Origin: Bacteroidales bacterium
Lineage (GTDB): Bacteria; Bacteroidota; Bacteroidia; Bacteroidales; UBA932
Direction of reading: 5' to 3'
Length of the DNA: 64,000 nucleotides
Assembly: GCA_012510445.1 (NCBI GenBank)
Contig: JAAZIA010000030.1
Location: 1-64,000 of the forward strand
Made by a program: the position numbers and the translations under genes. Below the pieces are notes generated by a model. It worked only from the letters and a program-made list of their open reading frames with translations. It was not told the DNA's origin and searched no databases. Below, in pieces: positions 1 to 9,002 of this stretch; the first letter of the stretch is position 1; every line of letters begins with the position of its first letter.

Positions 1-2410
1 GTATTAATTCCTGCTTTAACCGATTGTCCCAATCGCCTCCGTACAGCTGGTGCGTAATGCTGCGGTCTTCCGGCATATTGTCTTCAAAATCTGTATCCAG
101 CAAATACAATGGGGTTTTACCAACCTCTGTTTTCCAAATACGTGCATATACATTTCTCCCGGGGAACGCCACACTCACCATTATCCAATTATCGTGTTCA
201 TCCCTTACGGGGCTAACAGGAATTTTTTGAAAATCTACAGCTTCCTTATCGCTTACCTGATCGCCTTGGGCAGTAAGCACCTGACGGAAATAGCCGTAAC
301 GGTACAACAACCCTACTCCCGTTATAGGGACGTTCTTGTCAGAGGCTTCTTTCATATAGTCACCGGCCAAGATCCCCAATCCTCCCGAATAAATTTTCAA
401 ACTCCAATCCAATCCGTATTCCATACTAAAATAAGCCACGCGTGGTCCGGGTCGTTTTTCTCGCAGCTTCATGTACTCGTTAAAACGGGCCTCCACTTGA
501 TCCAGTTTTTCCAAAAAGGCCTTGTTTTCTTCCAGCGCTTTGTATTGTTTGTAAGGTATCCTGTCCAACAAAAGTATGGGGTTCTTTTCCACTTCACGCC
601 ACAAATCGGGATCCATACCCGAGAACAATTTTCTCGCATCTCTGTTCCATGACCACCATAGGTTTCTTGATAAAGTATCCAGAAATGCCAACCTGCCCGG
701 CAATTGTTTTTGAATGGTTATCGGAGACCAGGTAGGTGATGATTGCAATCGCGTTCTATAGACAGGAGTACACTCTTCCCACGTCACGGGAAATTTTTCA
801 ATGTTATCCATGATCTTTTTCAAGGCAACGGAGTAAGCTTGTTTGTAATACTGCAACTGGTTGTCCCAAAGAGCTATGGCAGAGACATCCAGCGCATTTT
901 CTTTTATTTTTTTATGCTCCTCTGCAGAAAGCAGGCTCATCTTACGAATAATTCCTGCCACTTCGCTTACTACTTGCTTATGGTTACTGTCGTCACGATA
1001 TACTATCTCTATACCGGGACGAGGTTTTTTGTACATTTTTTCTACCCAAGCTCCAAACCCTGTCAGGGTGGTAGTAACCGTAGGCACACCAAAAGCCAGG
1101 CTTTCCAAAGGAGTATAGCCCCAAGGTTCGTAATAGGAAGGGAAAACAGACAAGTCCAAGCCAATCAGCAATTCATAATATGTTTTATCAAGAATGCCGT
1201 CGTCTCCGTTTAAATAACTGGGAATGAAAAAGACATGAACGTTGTTTTCTTTATTGTTGTACAGCCCCTGTTCTTTCATAACGTTAAGTACCGGATCGTA
1301 CTCGGGGTCGTTCAGGTAGTGTGACGTAATGGGATGGTCGTACTCTTTTCTGGGTCCGTTATGGTTTGCCGGAATCATTACAAAAGCAAGAATGGAACGG
1401 TCAGCCTGTCCTCTTTCCCTATTCAACAAGGCAAGCGATTCCAGAAATACATCTATGCCTTTGTTTTTGAATTCATAACGTCCGCTAATACCTACCAGAA
1501 AAGCCTCTTTGTCCAAATCGCGTTTGAGCATACGCGATGCCATTTGCAATAAAGCCTCCCTAGCTTCTATCCTCTTTTTCTCAAATTCCTCTTTAGGGGG
1601 AGTGATGCTTTTTTCGAAGCCGTTAGGAGTAACCAGATCTACTTCTTTTTCCAGAAAATGGCTACATTCTCTGGCTGTAATATCGCTTACCGTTGTAAAA
1701 ACATCGGCATGGGTTGCCGCTGTTTTTTCCAAGGAATGTTTGGCAATCACGTTGTATTCTCTGGCTTTTTCATCGGCGTTGTACATTTCCATATGATCGT
1801 ACAAAGGCATCCTGTTCCCGGCAATGGAGCGTCCCATAACGGTTGCATGCGTAGTAAAAGCCGTTGCTATGGGTAAGTTGGCCCATTTCAAATACAACAG
1901 CCCCATACCGGTCATCCATTCATGGAATTGAGCTACGCTTTTATGATGTGGCGCTAAATGAAAACGGATAAAACTTTCAATGACAATACCGGCCGCATAA
2001 CCAAATAAGGCAGCTTCTATATAATCCCATTGTCCGCTAATGGAATCTAGGTTAAATTTTTTCCAAAAATCGGTAAAAACCTGGTCTTTTTCAGCTATAT
2101 AGGAAGAAAAATCTACCAAAACGGCTATGGGGTTTCCGGGAACATTCCATCTTCCCACCCTAATCCTCAGACCGTCTGCTGCCGCCTTATCCCTCCATGA
2201 CCTAAGCAGCCTGGAATCTTCTAAAAATTCGGGGTTTTGTTTTGTTTCTCTCCATACATCGGGTCCAATAAGAATATGTCTGTTTTCCATTTCTCTGGAC
2301 ATATGTAATGCTTTTGTAGCAATTACCGTATGGATCCCTCCTACTTTGTTACACACTTCCCAACTTACTTCAAACAGGTAATCGGGGCTCATGTTCAATT
2401 GGTTCTTCAT
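1..2410 (-). CDS. glycogen synthase / alpha-glucan phosphorylase fusion (C-terminus outside window)
   Basis: The open frame runs from the ATG at 2410 to the window edge without a stop (803 codons visible), so the gene is incomplete. Residues 1 to about 560 resemble a GT3-type glycogen synthase: SWEVCNKVGGIHTVI at the N-terminus, FHEWMTGMG, and YEPWGYTPLESLAFGVPT near the end of the domain. From about residue 575 a second enzyme starts with LSRNLWWSWNRDA, then AYFSMEYGL and IYSGGLGILAGDYMKEASD, the N-terminal signatures of GT35 alpha-glucan phosphorylase. This tandem fusion of chain-building and phosphorolytic enzymes is known in Bacteroidetes. It is the last visible gene of the glycogen operon, 6 bp downstream of the GH57 gene. 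The phosphorylase active site (pyridoxal-phosphate lysine) lies outside the window, so its integrity cannot be judged. Confidence 0.9.
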   Translation of the reverse strand, partial: MKNQLNMSPDYLFEVSWEVCNKVGGIHTVIATKALHMSREMENRHILIGPDVWRETKQNPEFLEDSRLLRSWRDKAAADGLRIRVGRWNVPGNPIAVLVDFSSYIAEKDQVFTDFWKKFNLDSISGQWDYIEAALFGYAAGIVIESFIRFHLAPHHKSVAQFHEWMTGMGLLYLKWANLPIATAFTTHATVMGRSIAGNRMPLYDHMEMYNADEKAREYNVIAKHSLEKTAATHADVFTTVSDITARECSHFLEKEVDLVTPNGFEKSITPPKEEFEKKRIEAREALLQMASRMLKRDLDKEAFLVGISGRYEFKNKGIDVFLESLALLNRERGQADRSILAFVMIPANHNGPRKEYDHPITSHYLNDPEYDPVLNVMKEQGLYNNKENNVHVFFIPSYLNGDDGILDKTYYELLIGLDLSVFPSYYEPWGYTPLESLAFGVPTVTTTLTGFGAWVEKMYKKPRPGIEIVYRDDSNHKQVVSEVAGIIRKMSLLSAEEHKKIKENALDVSAIALWDNQLQYYKQAYSVALKKIMDNIEKFPVTWEECTPVYRTRLQSSPTWSPITIQKQLPGRLAFLDTLSRNLWWSWNRDARKLFSGMDPDLWREVEKNPILLLDRIPYKQYKALEENKAFLEKLDQVEARFNEYMKLREKRPGPRVAYFSMEYGLDWSLKIYSGGLGILAGDYMKEASDKNVPITGVGLLYRYGYFRQVLTAQGDQVSDKEAVDFQKIPVSPVRDEHDNWIMVSVAFPGRNVYARIWKTEVGKTPLYLLDTDFEDNMPEDRSITHQLYGGDWDNRLKQELI

Positions 2411-2416
2411 TCTTTA

Positions 2417-3601
2417 TTATTTTGGTGTTCGGAGCGTAAGGTCACTCAACACATTCATATAATTGATAAACGCTTCGTACGGAGAATCATAGGGATTAAA
2501 GTATTGATGCACATCTCCGTCAGTAAAAAGTTTGGTGCACATATAATAAAAATGATCACTGGCCTGCAAACGTCTGTAATCTCTCTGCAAGTCCGGATCT
2601 CGGCTCTGTCTAACCCTATCTTCCAAAGCATATAAATTGTTGAAAGCTTCTTGCTGCATTTCGTTTCCCTGCCAAGCGCTTACGTCTCGCTCTTCGTCGG
2701 CCCAGGAAATGGCATAAGGTACGCTCAACGGAGCAATGGGCTGGTGTTTTTCTGCAGCATGGGAAGGAGTGAGCATCTCCAGATGGGTGTGGTTTAAAAT
2801 CATACCCGGCATGGCTTTTAGAAAATCAAATATCCCGGAAGAGGCCGGTTGATGCTCTCCAAAGCTCTCGTAGTCCATAAAAATATTTACCAACTCGTCT
2901 TTTTCCAACGCACCGGCTACCCATCCCGCGTATTTTTCTGCCGTCAAAGGCCAATCTCCCCACCCCTTGTTTGAAAAACGAAACGCAATGTCGTCGCTCA
3001 ATCTGAAATTTCTGAGCAACAGCTTAAGCTTGGGGTTTAATGCATTTACATACAGATAATTAGGACTCTTCCATCCCAACACATGACGGGCCCCTTCCGT
3101 AAGCATGGTAGTAAACCCCATACCGGCTGCTATTTCTCCAATGGTATCTGAATAAATCAGTTCTGTATTCCGGATGACTTTTGGCTTTTGACCAAAGTGT
3201 TTCTCTATAGCCTTCAGATGCATTTCTACCTGATTTCTAAACTTCACGGGAGAAACAAGCGAAGAAAGGGAGTGAGAATAGGTCTCGGCAAGAAACTCTA
3301 CGTGTCCTGTTGCAGCCAATTCTTTAAAAGATTCCAAAGCTTCAGGAGCATATTGTTCCATTTGTTCCAAAGCTATCCCGGTTACAGAAAAAGCTACCTT
3401 AAAGGCTCCGTCATATTCTTTTATCAAATCCAACAGCAATCGGTTGGTGGGCACATAACATCTGGAAGCCACCTTGGACATGATGGTTTTATTAGCAAAA
3501 TCATCAAAATAATAGTGGTTTTTCCCAATGTCAAAAAACCTATATTGCCGGAGTCTGTACGGCTGGTGTACCTGAAAGTACAAACAGATTGTTTTTTTCA
3601 T
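2417..3601 (-). CDS. GH57 family glycoside hydrolase (alpha-amylase / glucanotransferase-like)
   Basis: A 394-residue single-domain GH57 protein. The family motifs are visible in order: VHQPYRLRQY (residues 11-20), RNTELIYSD with the likely catalytic nucleophile Glu147, and FMDYESFGEHQ with the likely acid/base Asp243. No signal peptide is present, so it should act in the cytoplasm on stored alpha-glucan. GH57 includes alpha-amylases, 4-alpha-glucanotransferases and branching enzymes; sequence alone does not decide the activity. It lies 12 bp downstream of the GT4 gene and 6 bp upstream of the synthase/phosphorylase fusion, a cluster conserved in Bacteroidales, which supports a role in glycogen turnover. 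Because glgB is separately encoded here, a hydrolase or transglycosylase role is more likely than branching. Confidence 0.92.
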   Translation of the reverse strand: MKKTICLYFQVHQPYRLRQYRFFDIGKNHYYFDDFANKTIMSKVASRCYVPTNRLLLDLIKEYDGAFKVAFSVTGIALEQMEQYAPEALESFKELAATGHVEFLAETYSHSLSSLVSPVKFRNQVEMHLKAIEKHFGQKPKVIRNTELIYSDTIGEIAAGMGFTTMLTEGARHVLGWKSPNYLYVNALNPKLKLLLRNFRLSDDIAFRFSNKGWGDWPLTAEKYAGWVAGALEKDELVNIFMDYESFGEHQPASSGIFDFLKAMPGMILNHTHLEMLTPSHAAEKHQPIAPLSVPYAISWADEERDVSAWQGNEMQQEAFNNLYALEDRVRQSRDPDLQRDYRRLQASDHFYYMCTKLFTDGDVHQYFNPYDSPYEAFINYMNVLSDLTLRTPK

Positions 3602-3613
3602 AGGGTTATTCTT

Positions 3614-4903
3614 TTACAATGTTTCTTCCAATACCTCTTCATAAACCTTTTTCACCTTCGCCGACGCATGGTCCCACGTAAGGGCATTTACCTCTTTCAA
3701 ACCGCACCTTGCAGTCATAGTCGTTAAGGCCGGATAAGTAAGCAATCCGTAAATGGCATCTGCCATGGCATTTACGTCCCAAAAATCCACCTTTATGGCA
3801 TGGTTCAACACTTCTGCAACTCCGGACTGCTTGCTTATGATCGTAGGTACTCCCGCTCTCATGGCTTCCAAAGGCGAGATTCCAAACGGTTCAGAAACAG
3901 AAGGCATAACGTAAACGTCTGAGTAGGCAAACATGTTCTTTACCTCTTCTCCTCGCAGAAAGCCGGTAAAATGGAAATGCGAAGAGATTCCCAATTTGGC
4001 CACACGCCTTATAGATCGGTTAAACATATCTCCGCTCCCGGCCATCACAAATCGCACGTTTTTTGTTTTTTGCAACACCTTATAGGCGGCTTCTATGAAA
4101 TACTCCGGACCTTTTTGGTACGTTATACGTCCCAAAAAAGTGACGATTTTTTCCGGAACGCCTCTGGACACTTCACGGTCTTCTACCGTGCTAAAATCTA
4201 CAGCGTTATGAACAGTTACTACTTTACGAGGGTCTATGTGGTATTTATTTATAATGGTATTGCGTGTTAGGTCGCTTACGGCTATTATACGATCGGCCGC
4301 ATCCATGCCTCTTTTTTCCAGTTCATACACTTGTGGATTTACGTTTTCACCGGTTCTGTCAAATTCCGTAGCATGTACATGTATCACAAGGGGTTTCCCG
4401 GACATACGCTTGGCAGCTATTCCTGCCATGTTTGTAAGCCAATCGTGTGCATGGATCACATCAAATGTATGTTGACGCGCAATAGAAGAAGCTACCATGG
4501 CATAACGCATGACTTCTTCCATAAGGTTGGCTCCGTAGGTACCGGAAAATTTATATTTCTGTCCAAAGGAAATCCTAAAGTCTTTCCATTCTTTTGACTT
4601 CTCCAGGTCAATTTGCTCTTCAAATTGATCGGGTCCAAGGTAAGGAATCAAGTTTGAGGTCACTTGTAAAAATTTCACCTTTTCAAAAATCTGCCGAGCC
4701 TCTTCTTTCGTATCAAAAACAGCTACGTCGCTTGCGTTGATGATGCGAACCGTACTTTGGTCTTCATCTCCCGAAGCCGAAGGCATCACAAAAAGTACTT
4801 CTACCTGATGTGTAGCCAGCCCTTTGGTCAAACCCTCACAGGCCGTACCCAATCCACCCGATATATGAGGAGGAAACTCCCACCCGAACATTAAAATTTT
4901 CAT
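3614..4903 (-). CDS. GT4 family glycosyltransferase, glycogen synthase-like
   Basis: A 429-residue GT-B fold transferase. The N-terminal nucleotide-fold begins MKILMFGWEFPPHISGGLGTA, the glycine-rich loop of glycogen/starch synthase-like enzymes. The C-terminal half has GRITYQKGPEYFIEA and the GT4 signature EPFGISPLEAMRAGVP, which carries the EX7E glutamates for NDP-sugar binding. It is cytoplasmic, with no membrane segment. Its ATG overlaps the stop of the debranching enzyme gene (ATGA at 4900-4903), so translation is probably coupled. The synthase half of the fusion is a second candidate elongating enzyme; this protein might prime or extend glucan chains, or make a different alpha-glucan such as maltose-1-phosphate-linked oligosaccharide. 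The exact donor and acceptor are unknown. Confidence 0.88.
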   Translation of the reverse strand: MKILMFGWEFPPHISGGLGTACEGLTKGLATHQVEVLFVMPSASGDEDQSTVRIINASDVAVFDTKEEARQIFEKVKFLQVTSNLIPYLGPDQFEEQIDLEKSKEWKDFRISFGQKYKFSGTYGANLMEEVMRYAMVASSIARQHTFDVIHAHDWLTNMAGIAAKRMSGKPLVIHVHATEFDRTGENVNPQVYELEKRGMDAADRIIAVSDLTRNTIINKYHIDPRKVVTVHNAVDFSTVEDREVSRGVPEKIVTFLGRITYQKGPEYFIEAAYKVLQKTKNVRFVMAGSGDMFNRSIRRVAKLGISSHFHFTGFLRGEEVKNMFAYSDVYVMPSVSEPFGISPLEAMRAGVPTIISKQSGVAEVLNHAIKVDFWDVNAMADAIYGLLTYPALTTMTARCGLKEVNALTWDHASAKVKKVYEEVLEETL

Positions 4904-6774
4904 GGTTTCTCAAATGTTTCCATAAGTTTCATAATACGTAAAATAGCGGCTACACTTCGTGAACTTGATATGCATCCGTGAGGCCGGTGCGGCGGGTCTC
5001 CGTCGTACAATTCGGCAACGGAACCAATGCCGTGCTCCGTCATATCTTCTTCAAAAGCTTCCAAAAGGTCTTTGGCAACAGCTGCAAAATCTTTGCCATG
5101 AAGACGGAACTGTGCTTCCAGGTAGTGTCCCAATAACCACGGCCTGGCAGATCCGTTATAATACGCTCGTTCGCGTTTTTCCGGAGTTCCTTCACACCGT
5201 CCCTCATACAACGGGTTTTTAGGTGAAAGCGTTCTGAGTGAGCGCGTAGTCAGCAGCTCTTTGCTGCAGGCCTCCAGTACCCTGTTGATGGTTTCGTCTT
5301 CCAGAGGAGTATAAGGCAACGAACAGGCAAAGATCTGATGCGCCCTAGTATAAATGTTCTGCTGGTTATGGTAAACAAAGTCTGCCAAATGGGAACGTGT
5401 CTGGCACCAGAACGTTGGTAGGAAATTTTCTTTTATCAGGTGAGGGAGGCTTTCAAACTCTTCCAGAAATTCTGCCTGGTTCCTGTCGCGGGCCAAATCC
5501 AAAGCAAAGCATACGGCATTATACCACAAGGCACACATTTCTACCAGATACCCGGCTCGGAAAGCAATATGGCCTTCTTCTCCTTCTGTCCACAGCAACC
5601 CGTTGGCATGCATGCGAACCTTGTCTGTACCTTGCTTGTATTTTCTAAGAATGGACTTCATCAACGGGCCGTAGGAGTCCCACAACCCTGTCCTATCTGC
5701 TGTCAACTCCAGGTATTTTTGTAAGGTCCAGAACAGCCAAAGCGGAGTATCCGGCCTTTGGTAAAGCTCACTTTCATCTTCTGTCAATGTCTGCAACCCT
5801 CTGGCAAACAACTTTTCTCTGTCTTGAGCATAAGCTGTCAATCCCGGAAGCGTAAGGGCTGTGTTAAGTACGTTTGCATCTAACCAAGGGTAGCCTTCCA
5901 TGACATGAAGCTTACCTTCTCTTTCTATTAAAAATTGCGAGGCTGCCATTTTCAGGCACTCTTTGAAAGAATCCCTGGTGGGTCTGCCTGCCAGTTCGTT
6001 TTTAAAAGTGGCAGACAGTCGGCCGGGAACAGACGGAGTGAGCGAGGCAGAAAAAAGAACGCTCTGCCCTTCTTTAATGGCACACTCAAAGTATCCCGGA
6101 ACAAAAAGATCTTCTCTGTAAGAATCTCCTTTTTCTTTTTCCTTTAGGTATTCTATGTTTTTATACCAATCGGGGCACTTTACAAATTCATGTTGTACGT
6201 TCAGCTGCATGTACAACCTTGGGAATTCATGGTACAAACGGAATCCTACTCCTTTTTCCACGACCGTATGGAAAGTATCTGCGGCCATATTTGCATACGT
6301 TAGGTTATGTATGTTGCGAAACGCTAAAAAAGGCTTCAATCTGAGCGTTGTGGGCGATTGAGCTTCCAAAAGCGTATACCTGATAAGCAGCTGTTCCTTG
6401 TTATGCAAAAAAAGGAGCTCTTTTTTAAAAACAGTGCTGCCTATTCTATAAGTCAAGACAGCTATTTTATTCATCTCAAAGTCAACAATATATTTATGAC
6501 CCCTAGGCTCATAAATTCCAGGATAGCGATGTATTCCCAGGTTGAACGACTGATTATGTTGGATGAGTGTTTCGTCCAAAGAAGACAACAATACGTGTTT
6601 CTCTCCTCCCAGCCGGTCTATGGGAAGTACCATAAGACCATGGTACTTTCTTGTATTGCAACAAGTCAGGGTAGTATTCAAATACCCTCCGGCCCTATTC
6701 ACGGCAAGGATTTCCTTGTTGAGTGAATACTCTAGGTTTCCCAGTTCGTGTTTCTTGAATTGTAAATACGCCAT
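4900..6774 (-). CDS. glycogen debranching enzyme, amylo-alpha-1,6-glucosidase type (GH133)
   Basis: A 624-residue protein. The N-terminal beta-rich domain (about residues 1-230) starts LGNLEYSLNKEILAVNRAGGY and contains NTRKYHGLMVLP, typical of the GDE N-terminal domain. The remainder is the (alpha/alpha)6-barrel GDE_C domain, with YPWLDANVLNTALTLPG, RPDTPLWLFWTLQKYLE and YNGSARPWLLGHYLEAQ. It should hydrolyse alpha-1,6-linked glucose stubs left after phosphorylase action, matching the phosphorylase further down the operon. There is no signal peptide. It sits 38 bp downstream of glgB; that gap holds a 12-bp palindrome and no clear -7 box, so it is probably part of the same transcript. Confidence 0.93.
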   Translation of the reverse strand: MAYLQFKKHELGNLEYSLNKEILAVNRAGGYLNTTLTCCNTRKYHGLMVLPIDRLGGEKHVLLSSLDETLIQHNQSFNLGIHRYPGIYEPRGHKYIVDFEMNKIAVLTYRIGSTVFKKELLFLHNKEQLLIRYTLLEAQSPTTLRLKPFLAFRNIHNLTYANMAADTFHTVVEKGVGFRLYHEFPRLYMQLNVQHEFVKCPDWYKNIEYLKEKEKGDSYREDLFVPGYFECAIKEGQSVLFSASLTPSVPGRLSATFKNELAGRPTRDSFKECLKMAASQFLIEREGKLHVMEGYPWLDANVLNTALTLPGLTAYAQDREKLFARGLQTLTEDESELYQRPDTPLWLFWTLQKYLELTADRTGLWDSYGPLMKSILRKYKQGTDKVRMHANGLLWTEGEEGHIAFRAGYLVEMCALWYNAVCFALDLARDRNQAEFLEEFESLPHLIKENFLPTFWCQTRSHLADFVYHNQQNIYTRAHQIFACSLPYTPLEDETINRVLEACSKELLTTRSLRTLSPKNPLYEGRCEGTPEKRERAYYNGSARPWLLGHYLEAQFRLHGKDFAAVAKDLLEAFEEDMTEHGIGSVAELYDGDPPHRPHGCISSSRSVAAILRIMKLMETFEKP

Positions 6775-6794
6775 AGTGATTTACTTATACTATA

Positions 6795-6806
6795 AACTTG
6801 CAAGTT
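6795..6806. promoter_or_regulatory. 12-bp perfect palindrome between glgB and the debranching gene
   Basis: AACTTGCAAGTT lies in the 38-bp gap that separates glgB from the GH133 gene. It is the only noncoding interval of this size inside the glycogen operon. It could be a dimeric repressor site or a small mRNA hairpin; I recognise no specific regulator motif. Confidence 0.3.
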
Positions 6807-6812
6807 ACTAAA

Positions 6813-8798
6813 TTATTTTGCAATGAATACCATGCCGGAACGTGCCGGCAAATACAGAAACAGTGTGTTTGTTCCGGGCTGTGGAACGGTGAAATGTTCT
6901 GTTCCTTTACGATACCTTGAAAAGCCTCCGTACAGAAGATCATCTGTATTCAAAATACAAGTATATTTACCCGGTTTCACTTCCATTCCATAATCGGTGT
7001 AAGAATTTTCGGGGCTCAAGTTGAAAACAAACAGCAAGTTACCACGCATAAATGCCAATACTTGTGACTCTGTATCCTGTACTACCGGTTTGGGCAAATG
7101 GTCATACAAAGAATGCTTCTTTGCCATATGGATCATAGCTCTGTCAAAAAGCTCCAATCCTTTATACCGCAGCGCTTTATCGTCTACCAAAGACCATTGC
7201 CTGCGGGCATAGTGGTAACTCCACTCGTTTCCCTCCCTGGGAAAATCAATCCATTCAGGGTGACCAAATTCGTTTCCCATAAAATTCAGGTATCCGTCAC
7301 CGGCAGAAGACAAGGTAAGTAAACGAATGATCTTATGTAGGGCAATCCCTCTATCCACCACCATAGACTCTGTATGCTTACTCATACCGGTGTACATTTC
7401 TTTGTCTATAAGCCTAAAAATAATGGTCTTATCACCCACCATGGCCTGGTCGTGGCATTCCGCGTAAGAGATGGTACGCTCGTCGCTCCTTTTGTTGGTA
7501 AGCTCGTAAAACATATCTCCCACATGCCATTCCTGGTCTTTTAATTCTTTAATCCATTGAATCCAACGGTCTGCTACCCCCATGCTCATACGAAAATCAA
7601 ACCCCACACCACCGTACTCGGCAGGATAAGCCAGTGACGGCATGCCGCTTACCTCTTCTGCAATGGTTATGGCGTTGGGGTTACATTCATGAATCAGTTG
7701 GTTGGCCAGCCCCAGGTAAGTGAGGGCATCTTCGTCTTGTAATCCATCAAAATAACAACTGTATCCTGTAAAATCACGTTCCAGTCCGTGGTCGTAATAG
7801 ATCATAGAAGTTACTCCGTCAAAACGGAACCCGTCAAATTTAAATTCTTCAGTCCAGTATTTTAGGTTCGAGAGCAAAAAATGAAGCACTGCCTCTTTGC
7901 CGTAATCAAACAAACGTGACGACCACAATGGATGTTCGCCTCTGGAGCCTTTGTGAAAATACAGATCATAAGTCCCGTCAAAACGGCTCAGCCCTTCTAT
8001 TTCATTTTTAACGGCATGGGAGTGAACTATGTCTAAAACAACGGCTATGCCCCGTGCATGCGCTTGGTCTATCAGGTGTTTCAATTCTTCGGGAGTTCCA
8101 AAACGCGAGCTGACTGCAAAAAAATTAGAAACCTGGTATCCAAAAGAACCATAATACGGATGTTCCTGAATGGCCATCAGCTGCAACGTATTGTATCCCA
8201 GCCTTTCAATCCTGGGAAGCACTTCTTTTGCAAATTGGTTAAAGCCGGAAACACCCGACTCTTCTGAACTCATACCAATGTGAGCCTCGTAAATAAGAGG
8301 ATTCTGTACACGTAGAGGCGCCTTATGTTTCCATGGATATGGATGAGGAGGCTCCCATACTTGTGCGCTAAAGATTTTAGTTACGGGATCTTGAACACAT
8401 CTGCGAGCATAGGCAGGCAACCGTTCTCCAGCTCCTCCCGGCCATTCTATAAACCATTTGTACAACTGCCCATGCCCCAACCCCTTTTTTGGCAAATGCA
8501 ACTCCCAGTTCCCCGAACCTATGGGAAGAAATGCATAATCGGGATCTTTTTGCCATCCGTTACATTCCCCTATCAAGTACAGGTCGGTAGCGTTGGGAGC
8601 CCATTCCCTACAGACCCACCCCTCTTTTGTTTTATGTACTCCGTAATACAAATGGTTATTGACCGCCTTTACCAAATTCTCATGCGCCCCTGTAATCTCT
8701 TGCTCCCTAATTTCACGCAGGCTTTGCCTTCTTTGCAAAATAGGCTTGTACGGCTTAAGGTAGGGGTCCGACTCCCATATGTGTTTTCCGTTTGTCAT
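6813..8798 (-). CDS. glgB: 1,4-alpha-glucan branching enzyme (GH13)
   Basis: A 661-residue branching enzyme that transfers alpha-1,4 chains to form alpha-1,6 branches in glycogen. The N-terminal CBM48-like domain occupies about residues 40-150 (YGVHKTKEGWVCREWAPNA). The GH13 barrel shows DIVHSHAVKN (256-265), GFRFDGV with nucleophile Asp327, IAEEVSG with acid/base Glu381/382, and ECHDQ with the third carboxylate Asp450. The sequence is of the eukaryote-like GH13_8 type usual in Bacteroidetes. The start codon overlaps the xseB stop (ATGA, 8795-8798), indicating co-transcription and probable translational coupling with the exonuclease VII genes. Confidence 0.95.
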   Translation of the reverse strand: MTNGKHIWESDPYLKPYKPILQRRQSLREIREQEITGAHENLVKAVNNHLYYGVHKTKEGWVCREWAPNATDLYLIGECNGWQKDPDYAFLPIGSGNWELHLPKKGLGHGQLYKWFIEWPGGAGERLPAYARRCVQDPVTKIFSAQVWEPPHPYPWKHKAPLRVQNPLIYEAHIGMSSEESGVSGFNQFAKEVLPRIERLGYNTLQLMAIQEHPYYGSFGYQVSNFFAVSSRFGTPEELKHLIDQAHARGIAVVLDIVHSHAVKNEIEGLSRFDGTYDLYFHKGSRGEHPLWSSRLFDYGKEAVLHFLLSNLKYWTEEFKFDGFRFDGVTSMIYYDHGLERDFTGYSCYFDGLQDEDALTYLGLANQLIHECNPNAITIAEEVSGMPSLAYPAEYGGVGFDFRMSMGVADRWIQWIKELKDQEWHVGDMFYELTNKRSDERTISYAECHDQAMVGDKTIIFRLIDKEMYTGMSKHTESMVVDRGIALHKIIRLLTLSSAGDGYLNFMGNEFGHPEWIDFPREGNEWSYHYARRQWSLVDDKALRYKGLELFDRAMIHMAKKHSLYDHLPKPVVQDTESQVLAFMRGNLLFVFNLSPENSYTDYGMEVKPGKYTCILNTDDLLYGGFSRYRKGTEHFTVPQPGTNTLFLYLPARSGMVFIAK

Positions 8799-9001
8799 GC
8801 ACTTTCAAAGTCATCCAGTATGGTATCGGCGTCTTTACGAACCTTGCGCAAATATTCCCTACAAAAAGTAACGAGTTCAAGCGCTCTTTTCACTTTTTTA
8901 GAGATTTGCCCCAGATCTGCATCGGGACGCTCCAACTCTTCCACCAACATTTCCAGCTCTTTGCGTGCAGCCGGATACGTCATTCCCGTTTCTTTTTTCA
9001 T
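8795..9001 (-). CDS. xseB: exodeoxyribonuclease VII small subunit
   Basis: A 68-residue, mostly helical protein: MTYPAARKELEMLVEELERPDADL followed by a charged second helix. This is the usual length and layout of XseB, which wraps the XseA coiled coil in the exonuclease VII complex that degrades single-stranded DNA. It starts 1 bp after xseA ends and its stop overlaps the glgB start, making it the junction between a DNA repair pair and the glycogen genes. Confidence 0.92.
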   Translation of the reverse strand: MKKETGMTYPAARKELEMLVEELERPDADLGQISKKVKRALELVTFCREYLRKVRKDADTILDDFESA

Positions 9002-9002
9002 A

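Noticed and set aside
50..1213. Plus-strand frames over the first 1.2 kb
   Set aside because: They are antisense to the open, motif-bearing synthase/phosphorylase frame that runs through the window edge.
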